Assembly: GCA_951804985.1 (NCBI GenBank)
Contig: OX638132.1
Coordinates: 104,398,026 to 104,462,025 of the forward strand
DNA from: Dryomyza anilis
Lineage: Eukaryota > Arthropoda > Insecta > Diptera > Dryomyzidae
Direction of reading: 5' to 3'
DNA length: 64,000 nt
Positions 54,800-64,000 of this stretch are shown one piece after another. The translations under genes and the position numbers were made by a program. The notes beneath the pieces were generated by a model that saw nothing but the letters and a program-made list of their open reading frames with translations, was not told the origin of the DNA and ran no database searches. Position 1 is the first letter of the stretch, and each line of letters begins with the position of its first letter.

Positions 54800-55965
54800 G
54801 ATGAAACAAAAAACTAAAATACAAAAAAAAATATGATAGCAAAAAGACAAACGCAAAAGTACAAATACAAACGCAAAAACAAAAAACTAAATCAAAAACA
54901 CAAATAAAAAACAAAGAATTACAAAAGCAAATCAAAAGCACAAACATAAAAATAAAAGCAAAAATATAAAAATTTAAGCCAAAAACCAAATGCAAAAACA
55001 AAAGCAAAACCAGAAACGCATTTACAAAAGCAAAAATTCAAAACAAAAGCAAAAATAAATACAAAAACAAAAAGAGAAGAAATATTCAAAACACTAAAAA
55101 AAAAAAAATAGAGCAAAACCTAAACGCAAAAACAAAAGAAAAACAAAAATGCATAAACAAATGCAAAAGCAAAAACACAATTTAAAAACAAAAAGTTCAT
55201 AAATATTCAAAACACTCAAATAAAAACAAAAGCAAAAACAATCGAACCAAAATCCAAGCAAAAACATAAAAGCTAAAATAAAGGCAGAAACAAAAGCAAA
55301 AACAGAAGCAAAAAACAAACACAAGAACAGAAGTAAAAACACTAAACCAAAATCAAAAAAATGGAAAAAAATAAAAACACAAAGGCAAAAGCACAACTAT
55401 GTAAAAAATAGCAAAGCAAAATCAAATATACAAAAGCAAGAACACAAAAGCAAAAATACAAACGCAAAAACACAATTTCAAAAACACAAAAGAAAAACAC
55501 AGAATTACAAAAACAAATGCAAATCAAAAGCACAAAAATAAAAGCAAAAATATAATAACTGAATTAAAAATTCAAACGCAAAAACAAAAGTAAAACCAGA
55601 AACGCATATACAAAAGAAAAACACAAAAGCAAAAATAAAAACAAAAAGAGAAGAAATATTCAAAACACTCAAATAAAAATAAAGACAAAAACAATCAAAC
55701 AAAACAAAGGCACAAACACAACAATAAAAGCAAAAATACAAAACTGAAGCAAAAACCTGAACGCAAAAACAAAACGCATAAACAAAAGCAAAAACACAAT
55801 ACAAAATCAAAAAGATAAGAAATATTCAAAACACTCAAATAAAAACAAAGGAAAAAACAATCGAACCAAAATCCAAGCAATAATATAAAAGCTAAAATAA
55901 AAGCAGGAACAAAATCAAAAACAGAAGCAAATAACAAACACAAGAACAGAGGTAAAACACTAACG
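54800..55965. repeat. A-rich array (AAAAGCAAAAACAC)
   Basis: Irregular units AAAAGCAAAAACAC, AAATACAAACGCAAAAAC, with a longer phrase (ATAAGAAATATTCAAAACACTCAAATAAAAAC and close variants) at about 55075, 55195, 55660 and 55818, so there is higher-order repetition. F/C-rich minus-strand frames are artefacts. Confidence 0.85.
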
Positions 55966-55971
55966 TGTGGA

Positions 55972-56310
55972 TCATGTATTTCCCGGTGACAACGATATCG
56001 GCTACAATTCGTTTGAATGTCGGTTGAATATCGTATGACTACATTTTTGATTTATGTATCAAACGAAACGTTGAGTACGCTCGTTTTGAGAGTATTTTTG
56101 TTGCCATCATATAAATCATACGACAAAGTAAAAAAAAAAAAAAAACTTTTTCTTTATGAAAAATAGTTGGCAAAACAACAATTTTGAACAAACGTTCGAT
56201 TCAAAGAGCGAAACGAACGAAACGTTTGAAATACGTTATACCAATTTTAGACGAAGGGGACTGGAAACGAATCGTAGTCACACGATAATAAAAAGATACA
56301 TGATTTGGGG
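55972..56310. mobile_element. possible insertion splitting the A-rich array
   Basis: Complex sequence between two parts of the same array. Ends are weakly inverted: GTGGATCATGTATTTCCC at the left, and AAATCATGTATCTTTTTA (other strand) at the right; GTGACAACGATATCGG against GTGTGACTACGATTCG. Suggests an old MITE; the duplication is not identifiable. Confidence 0.45.
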
Positions 56311-56500
56311 GTAAAACAAAATCAAAGATTTGGAAAAAATATAAAAGCACAAAAATGCAAAAAATAGCAAAGCAAAATCGAAAATACAAAATCAAAAACA
56401 CAAAGCAAGAAAAAATGCAATTACAAATGCAAAAACACAAGGATCAAATAAAAAGATACAAAAACAAAAGAAAAAAGTAGAAGCAAAGACATATGAATTA

Positions 56501-57959
56501 AAGAACTCCAAAAAAGGTTTTTTTCATATAGTAATACATGACAATCATCTATGCATGCTAGACTTGTTCTTTAATTCTGGGTCTGTGAATGATATGCATG
56601 AAATCCTTAATTGTATGACATGCATAAAGAGATGAAAATTTGTACGAAAATGGCAGCAGTGCTTTGCAGGGCGAAAATGCGGATCAGTTTAGCAACTGAT
56701 CATCACCATTTTCAATAACTGATGGCCTAGGTATACCAATAATCTAAAGTTTGAGTTTTGTTGATCGAACACTTCTGGTTTAAAACTGATGAAGACATAC
56801 GGACATCGACTTTGAAGGTGACGCTTATAATTTTGCATACAAACCACGCATTCTTCTCCTATTACAAACCACACTTAATTTACCCTTTCACTTTAAGTGT
56901 AGCCCAGTATGCCATTCGTTTCGATATCGTTGTGAGATAAATGCGCGAAGTAGGAGAGTTCATAAGATGTTGGACACTTTCTCGTACACACTGAAACATC
57001 CCCTTTTGGCATTAGGTTGGAAGAACGATAAAGTTTGTTACAGCAACCAACTTCTTTCAAATAATTTGCAAAATTGCCTTTATTCAGTATAATTCTTTCA
57101 CTCAATTATTATAATATGTAAGAAATTGTTAGATTCGACTCAAATTATCTTTGTATTAATCCTATTATTTTCAAATGTTAACTTAAGTTACCTTTTCACT
57201 TTTTTTTAAATTTTAACATTTGCTTTTGTAAAAATGTGAACTTTTCCATGCTAAATGCTGTCGTTACTTTAAATACCATACTTTAAATACCAAAAACAAC
57301 TCTTTTCCTACAACTCCATGTGCCATGTGCCATTTTAAGAGGTATTTAATTATTGGCTGCCTCATAAATGCCACTGGCAACAGTATTTTTTGGCTTGGCA
57401 CTTATTAGCGTGTTTCCGTTACTTCAGCAGGGACTGGGAGGGCTGGAGGTACAACTTCTGACTTTTACAATGCATCAGCTTGTTTGTCATTTCATCACTT
57501 TAACATGCAAACTATTTTTAGCAGCTACAGCACAATAATAACAACTGGCAACACATTCCACTGGTCGTGGCTGTAGTTATCCTGATATTCTTGTTGATAT
57601 CCTTGCGCGGCATGTCTCGGGTCCCTTAAGGTTTGCCAGCCAGCCAACCAGTCACGTCATTCACGTGAAGACCAACTTGTAGAAATTAACAAATCAGAGG
57701 TTATAAACGAATCGGTGTTAAGCAGTTGGGGGGTGGTCGGTGAGGTGGTAGGTGGGCCGATGGGAGTTTGGAAAATGTAGGGTAAACGATTTATGTCGTT
57801 GTTCGTTTGAGTTCATGTACAATAACATTTGTGTTGAGCGTGTCTTTTATAGTAGAGGTTGTTGTCGACATACGAAGTGAATGTTTATATGCGGTAATTG
57901 AGATTAGTTAATTTTTTTAATTTCTGGTAAAAATGTTTTTGATTTTTATGTATTTTTTA
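56501..57959. other. non-coding; complex island 57.28-57.90 kb
   Basis: 56875-56905 (CCCTTTCACTTTAAGTGTAG) resembles the inverted start of a mini-me element, followed leftward by a CATACGGACATCGACTTTG string, so a very old minus-strand copy may lie at 56700-56905. GGGGGGTGGTCGGTGAGGTGG lies near 57728. No gene. Confidence 0.4.
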
Positions 57960-58049
57960 AAATTTCTTTATAATGTAATTTTTAAAATTAAGAATAAATT
58001 TTTCAGAATTCAACCAATATTCCAAAGAATTAACAAAACGAGAAAGAAT

Positions 58050-60013
58050 TTAAATTGATGTCTTTCAAATGGAATTTCTGAATTTCAACTGGTTTCTTTT
58101 GAATTTCAAATGGTATTTCTGAATTTTAAGTTATGTCTTTTGAATTTCAAATGGAATTTCTGTATTTCAATTGGTGTCTTTTGAATTTAAAATGGAATTT
58201 CTGAATTTCAAGAGATGTCTTTTGAATTTCAAGTGGTATTTCTGAATATCAAGTGATGTCTTTTGAATTTCAAGTGGTATTTCTGAATTTCAATTAATGT
58301 CTTTTGAAATTCAAATGGTATTTCTGAATTTCAATTGGTGTCTTTTGAATTTCAAATGGAATTTCTGAATTTCAATTGGTGACTTTTTAATTTCAAATGT
58401 AATTTCTGAATTTCAATTGACGTCTTTTGATTTTCAAATGGAATTTCTGAATTTCATTGGTGTCTTTTGAATTTCAAATAGAATTTCTGAATTTCAGTTG
58501 ATGTGTTTTGGATTTCAAATGGAATTTCTGAATTTCAATTGGTGTCTTTTGAATTTCAAATGGTATTTCTGAATTTCTAGTGATGTCTTCTGAATTTTAA
58601 ATGGAATTTCTGAATTTCAATTGGTGTCTTTTGAATTTCAAATGGAATTTTTGAATTTCAATTGGTGACTTTTCAATTTCAAATGTAATTTCTGAATTTC
58701 AATTGATGTCTTCTGAATTGCAAATGGAATTTCTGAATTTCATGTGATGTCTTTTGAATTTCAAATGGAATTTCTAAATTTGAATTGACGTCTTTTAAAT
58801 TTCAATTTGAGTTTCTGAATTTCAATTGATGTCTTTTGAATTTTAAACGAAATTCTGAATTTCAATTGATGTCTTTTGAATTTCAAATGGAATTTCTGAA
58901 TTTCATGTGATGTCTTTTGAATTTCAAATGGAATTTCTGAATTTCAATCGATGTCTTTCGAATTTTAAATAGAAACTCTGAATTTCAATTGATCTTTTCT
59001 GAATTACATTTGTAAATGGTTTAGTATTTTGGTATTTCTGAATTTTAAGTTATGTCTTTTGAATTTCAAATGGAATTTCTGAATTTCAATTGATGTCTTT
59101 TGAATTTCTGTATTTCAATTGATGTCTTTTGAATTTCAAATGGAATTTCTGAATTTCAAGTGATGTCTTTTGAATTTAATGTGGAATTATGAATTTCAAT
59201 TGGTGTCTTTTGAATTTTAAATGGAATTTCTGAATTTCAAGTGATGTCTTCTGAATTTTAAATGGAATTTCTGAATTTCAATTGATGTCTTTTGAATTTC
59301 AAGTGGTATTTCTGAATTTTAAGTTATGTCTTTTGAATTTCAAATGGAATTTCTGAATTTCAATTGATGTCTTTTGAATTTCAAATGGAATTTCTGAATT
59401 TCAAGTGATGTCTTCTGAATTTTAAATGGAATTTCTGAATTTCAATTGGTGTCTTTTGAATTTCAAATGGTATTTCTGAATTTTAAGTTATGTCTTTTGA
59501 ATTTCAAATGGAATTTCTGAATTTCAATTGATGTCTTTTGAATTTCAAGTGGTATTTCTGAATTTTAAGTTATGTCTTTTGAATTTCAAATGGAATTTCT
59601 GAATTTCCATTGGTGTCTTTTGAATTTCAAATGGAATTTCTGAATTTCAAGTGATGCCTTCTGAATTTTAAATGGAATTTCTGAATTTCAATTGGTGAGT
59701 TTTGAATTTCAAATGGAATTTCTGAATTTCAATTGGTGTCTTTTGAATTTCAAATGGAATTTCTAAATTTGAATTGACGTCTTTTAAATTTCAAATGGAG
59801 TTTCTGAATTTCAATTGATGTCTTTTGAATTTTAAACAAAATTCTGAATTTCAATTGATGTCTTTTGAATTTCAAATGGAATTTCTGAATTTCATGTGAT
59901 GTCTTTTGAATTTCAAATGGAATTTCTGAATTTCAATCGATGTCTTTCGAATTTTAAATAGAAACTCTGAATTTCAATTGATCTTTTCTGAATTACATTT
60001 GTAAATGGTTTAG
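58050..60013 (+). repeat. 41-bp minisatellite, about 48 units
   Basis: Monomer = TCTTTTGAATTTCAAATGG (about 20 bp) plus AATTTCTGAATTTCAATTG (about 21 bp), so each 41-mer is an ancient dimer of a GAATTTCAA half-unit. Variants (AAGTGATG, TTAAGTTATG, GGTATTTC) mark subfamilies. A distinctive edge block ending AATTACATTTGTAAATGG, TTTAG occurs at about 58775-59024 and again at 59764-60013, offset exactly 989 bp. Confidence 0.93.
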
Positions 60014-61059
60014 GCTAGTTTTCAGTTAAATATTTGGAAATGTTTCATAACACTGTGGGGTAGAACGGACATGCTTTCTGTTGTAATAACCGATGGCAGT
60101 TTGAGCTATTTGTATTATTTCTCTTAAGAATTCAAGAATGTTTGATTATATTCAAATGTAATCTTTAAAAATATAAAGAAAAATGTATGATATATTTATA
60201 AAATTAAACATTATTCTGTGCTCTTTAACAAATTGGACTCGACATTTAATGATTTGGACAGCATTTTCACAGAACCTCTGACTTTATACATTTTTCAACA
60301 CATTTTAACTGCCATCGCAATTATTTTAATAACCACAACTCTTTGTTAATTATGTTTTATCACAGCAGTAGCATCGCGTTCCTGCTGCCGGTCGTCGGTC
60401 GTCCTGCGCCACCCTCCCGCGAGTCCTTTAGCCGCTGCTAATCCCATTAGCTGCATGTCAGGCGCACATATGCGGCACTGGTTGCTGCTGTTGCTGTTAC
60501 TGCCCCTGCTTATGTTGCTGCTACAAATTCAGCGCATTCAGCACAAATTTAGCAGCAATTAAATTATTAAAAATAAACATTTGCAGTTGTAAAGAGCGCT
60601 CAGAACATGCGCCGCCGCCATCGTTGTTGCCGTCGCCGTCACTGCCACAGGCCGCAGAACATCTAATGCCTTGTTTGGCTGTTGCTGTTGTTGCTACTGC
60701 TGCTGTTGTTGCTACAACTACTAATTGATGCACATTTCGCTTCGTTGCCAGCGGCTGTTTTTGTTGTTCTTTTTCCTATTTGTTGTTGTAGTAGTACAAC
60801 TACTACTATTTGTTGTTGCTGTTGCAGTTGTTGTGTTTTAGCAAAACTTCTGTGCATGCAAAAAAGTAGTTAATAAAATGAAATGACTTTCGTTTAGTAC
60901 GCGATGATGTCGTCGTCATTGTTGTTGTTGTTGCTTCTGCTGTAGCTGCTTTATGGCAGTACCAACTTGTTGTTGTTGTTATGTTATGTTGTCGGTGTCA
61001 TTAATGTGAGTTTTTTGTGTGTGAAACACTTTTAAATAACAATTTAAATGAAGTCACAC
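60014..61059. other. non-coding; complex island 60.3-61.03 kb
   Basis: Tract of GTTGCTGTTGTTGCTACTGC / GCTGCTGTTGTTGC (60480-60730, 60780-60835, 60915-60985), CGCCGCCGCCATCG and TCGTCGGTCGTCC. Trinucleotide bias explains the L/C- and Q-rich frames. No gene supported. Confidence 0.45.
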
Positions 61060-62160
61060 CAAAATTTAATTTTTGGATAAATGTTAATTAAAAAAAAATT
61101 GAATTTTAAATGAAATATATAGTTTTTAGTTATAAACTGTTTGTTAGTTAAAAATTAAATTTTTAGTTAAAAATTCAGTTTTTAGTAAAAAAAAAAATCA
61201 AATTTATTTGAAAATACAATTTTTTAGTTAAAAATTGATTTTTTAGGTGAATAAATATTTAGTGAAAAATTTAAAAATGTAATTTTTAGTGAAAATTTAA
61301 TATTATAGTAAAGTAGTGAATTATGCGTGAAAAATTGAATTTTTAATTAAAAAATTTACTTTAAGTGAAAATTAAGTTTTTAGCGAAATTTTTAGTGCAT
61401 TTTAATAAAAAAAATTAATTTGAGTTAAAAATTGAATTTTAATTAAAAAATCAGTTTTTATTGTAAAATTAATTTTTAGTAAAAAATTAAAGTAAAAAAT
61501 TGAATTTTTAGTGAAAAATTTAATTTTTAGTGAAAAAAATGTTTAGTAAAAATTTAGTTTTTAATGAAAAAAGAATTTTGTTTTATTAAAAATTAAATGT
61601 TTATTCAAAAATTGAATTTTTAGTTAAAAATGGAAATTTTAGTTAAAAATGGAATTTTTAATTTAAAATGGAATATATAATTTAAAATTGAATTTTAGTT
61701 AAAAACTGATTTTTTTTGGGTAAAAATAGAATTTTCAGTGAAAATTTTAATTTTTAATTAAAAAGATAACTTTTAGTGAAATTTTTTTTTTTTTTAGTGA
61801 AATATTAAATTTCACATAAAAATTCAATTTAAAATTTGAGTACATTTTAATGAAACATTTAATTTTTAGTTAAAATTTTAATTTTTATTTAAAAATTTAT
61901 TATTTTATTTTTTTAATTAAAAATTTAATTTTTAATTAAAAATTTAATTATTGATTAAAACTTTAATTTTTAATTAAAAATTAATTTTGAGTTAAAAATT
62001 GAGTTTTAATGAAAAATAGAAAAAAATATTTTTTATACAATAAAAATTGAATTTTTAGTAAAAAATTGAGTTTTGGTTAAAAATGGAATTTTTTAATTTT
62101 AAATTGTATTTTTATTTAAAAATTGATTTTTTTTAGTTAAGAATTGATTTTTTTTTATTT
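61060..62160 (+). repeat. 19-bp satellite, locus 4 (degenerate)
   Basis: TTTTTAGTTAAAAATTGAA and TTTTTAGTGAAAAATT units with frequent length change; clearly the same monomer as 51720 but far more diverged. Confidence 0.8.
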
Positions 62161-62161
62161 G

Positions 62162-62356
62162 TAAAGGGTTTTTCAATAAGAGCGCAGCAAAAGTTTTTTT
62201 CAAGGGTCTGCAGGGACTGCAATCGACGCCATATTTCTTGCCGCTCTTTTGACATTTCTCTTCAGTAAGATTTGCCATTTCATGATGGAAAGATAAACGA
62301 GCCAACAACGAGTCGAAATTATTAAAATTTACTACCGATATTCGAATTCGTATATA
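62162..62356. mobile_element. half of a rosa-derived MITE
   Basis: TA then AAGGGTTTTTCAATAAGAGC at 62164 and the full-length left arm through ATTTACTACCGATATTCG; homology stops near 62356 just where the inverted second arm begins. The transposase start ATGATGG is present (62282) but followed by a stop three codons on. Inserted at the end of the 19-bp array. Confidence 0.85.
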
Positions 62357-64000
62357 TTCAAAAGACCGCTGATGAGGAAGCTTAGCAGCTTCCGAAACAG
62401 CTGTACTCAGCCAACAAATTTTTGTTTTTGTCAATTGTTGTTTGTTTCACTCCCCAGTACATAGCACTTTGTATCTGGCAAGACCTTGAGCCCACAAAAA
62501 CAATATTTTTGCAATAACTCTATTATAGGTCGAAAAACAAACAACAATTTATTTTTATTTTTAGTGTAAATTTAAATTTTTATTTAAAAAAATTGATTTC
62601 TGTAGAAAATACTTCCATTGTTTGTAATTTTATCATTCGCAATTTATCACAAATCTACTGCATTTTCAGCTGATCCTCATTTTGGTCACATCTTAATTAA
62701 AATCAATGCAAATCACTCAACGGCCACTGCAACGTAATTCAATTGCATATCGTGCGGCGCCCCGAACCTCGTCTGTCCACCGCCGGCTGCGCGTTAAGCG
62801 CCACGTAATCCTGTCGCAAATACTTTAATCCGCTGCAAAGCGTCGCAGTCGAAACTAGCAACAACAGTTGATGTAGCTGGAAAAAAGTAGTGAAAGTGTG
62901 CGGCACCCCTCACCGTCAAACACTTCAATTGGCTTTCATCATCATTATTCATTGGCATTATAATGTGTCGGCATTGAGCGTTCTTTGTCCGTCCGTCCTT
63001 CCATCCATCCGCCCATCCATCCGTCCGACAGACACGGAAGTCAGCGCACCATGCGGTCGCATTCGCACAAATGTCACTGTGTCACATTCGCAGCAGCAGC
63101 AGCATCACAATCGCATTTAAATCCGATGCAATTATCACTTTATCCCATTTGGTGCTGATGACAACTGTTGTTGTTGTCGCCTCAGGACATGGGCTGGCTT
63201 TTGAGGGGTGTTTCTGCCGCGAAGGCAGCATTATTTATTAACAGCTTGATTTTTTCGAATTTAGATTTTTTTTCCTAATTCAATTTCGACATCAACATGT
63301 TTGATAAATGCGCATTATTTTTTGTTTGGGTCATAATTCATTTAAGGGTAAAGTCTCGTATTTCAGGTGTAGATGTTTTTTTTTATTTAGTATTTAAAGA
63401 ACCTATTTTTTTATTCATTTTTATAGAGTTTTACGAGTTCATTAAATGCATTTTATATGTTCAAATAATCCTTTTTTTATTTATCGTTTGCTGTTTTTAA
63501 TAGGGTTAGAAATTTATGAATTTTTTATATACCAAATATTCTAAAATGAAAATTTAACCTTTCCACAAATTGCCAAATCTGCTAACTTTGAACACGATTT
63601 ATAATTCATTGTGCAATGACCCAATTATGTTTCCTAAAAATATAATTAAAAAAAGTCCTTTGACATTTTCAAATAATATTAGTATTTTCAACGATTTGCA
63701 TAACTAATATAGTTTATTACTTTATTATTGGCCAAATTTAATATTTTGTACTTTTTTCTGTAGTTTATGTCTGTTATATACAAATTTCATAATGGCTGTT
63801 ATATCATTGACAAAATCTTTTGGCAAGCTGAAAGAACACCGAGTTTCTTTCCTTACTTGGGACACAATTCTGAAATTCATCAAAAACGTATAAATAGAAG
63901 CTCGTTGGAATTTTTCAAAACATGTAGAATTTCAAATGAAGATTCTCGTTATAGCCTAGGCAAAATTTTTCCATGGACACTGGTGTCAGTTTTCAGGAAA
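62357..64000. other. non-coding; complex island 62.62-63.24 kb
   Basis: GAAGCTTAGCAGCTTCC (62380-62396) is a small hairpin. The island holds CGGCGCCCCGAACC, GTCCGTCCGTCCTTCCATCC / CCATCCGTCCGACAGAC (62986-63032) and GCAGCAGCAGCATC. The rest is AT-rich. No gene supported. Confidence 0.45.

Larger units (their letters stand above)
54590..56500 (+). mobile_element. composite minisatellite-bearing element, locus C
   Basis: CTATATATATCAAACTAGGT, GTCCGTCCGTTTGTC microsatellite, ACTGAAATTTTGCACGAGGA, TGTCACCTCCCATACAACC and AAACGACATAACTCGGTAC, then a long A-rich array (54800-55965 and 56315-56500). The CGACATAACTCGG and GATGAAACAAAAAACTAAAAT step is the reverse complement of 15680-15735 in copy B. 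So the (GTCY)n block belongs to the same element as the A/T-rich and 15-bp arrays. Confidence 0.5.

Noticed and set aside
60521..60873. Overlapping frames on both strands at a CTG/GTTGTT tract
   Set aside because: Trinucleotide-repeat composition explains all of them; no domain, no splice context.
62099..62434. 111-residue minus-strand frame
   Set aside because: Antisense to the half rosa MITE and part of the adjacent 19-bp satellite; no family match.

Overview
This 64 kb window looks like gene-poor nuclear DNA of a higher fly (Diptera, Brachycera; a tephritid fruit fly is a reasonable guess). The reasons are a rosa-type mariner (this DD41D group was first described from tephritids), dispersed elements with (GTCY)n cores like dipteran mini-me/DINE-1 elements, CAA/CAG-rich non-coding islands, and the overall AT-richness. 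No bacterial operon, phage, plasmid or CRISPR is present. I found no complete host protein-coding gene. The only recognisable proteins are two broken transposable-element genes: a mariner transposase (about 1.58-2.65 kb) and an endonuclease/reverse transcriptase of a non-LTR retrotransposon (25.6-27.0 kb). One short candidate host exon (32903-33051, + strand) has good splice signals but unknown function. The window is best read as intergenic DNA or a very large intron.

Layout. 1-1.5 kb: plain AT-rich DNA. 1.47-4.2 kb: rosa mariner, then a T-rich array split by a hAT-like element with an 8-bp target duplication that carries a mini-me core. 5.3-6.3 kb: two palindromic MITEs. 8.2-8.9 kb and 14.6-15.8 kb: inverted copies of a composite element carrying 15-bp minisatellites, the first starting with a perfect 164-bp palindrome. 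10.4-12.9 kb: 19-bp and 22-bp arrays and a MITE nested in another MITE. 13.3 kb: a strong CTCF-type motif. 17.4-18.4 kb: mini-me copy holding a Harbinger-type MITE and a tRNA-derived SINE. 19.2-20.0 kb: hAT element with TSD. 21.7-23.2 kb: minisatellite with two nested MITEs. 25.6-28.7 kb: non-LTR relic, then a solo LTR (ATAT TSD, TATA plus Inr) inside a MITE. 31-34 kb: LTR-like duplicated promoter segment, candidate exon, mini-me copy. 34.3-36.6 kb: T-rich array with higher-order periodicity. 38.7-42.8 kb: MITEs, second SINE, 1.46-kb foldback element. 44.9-46.1 kb: 19-bp satellite and a cluster of GTTTAAAC palindromes. 47.9-50.2 kb: LTR with duplicated U3, another foldback. 51.7-52.9 kb: 19-bp satellite. 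54.6-56.5 kb: mini-me-like block plus A-rich arrays. 58.0-60.0 kb: 41-bp minisatellite. 61.1-62.4 kb: 19-bp satellite and half a rosa MITE.

Between the repeats lie about 18 islands of more complex, higher-GC sequence (for example 6.4-7.1, 9.6-10.2, 13.2-13.9, 16.0-16.7, 23.4-25.1, 37.0-38.3, 43.3-44.8, 46.2-47.7, 60.3-61.0 and 62.6-63.2 kb). They lack coding signatures and are the most likely places for regulatory DNA. The main result of the hunt is repeat biology: in-window paralogs supply 'empty sites' that prove several nested insertions; one MITE is derived from the 5' end and start codon of its parent transposon; and a composite minisatellite-bearing element family can be pieced together from three loci. 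I did not find evidence of a new multi-gene system.
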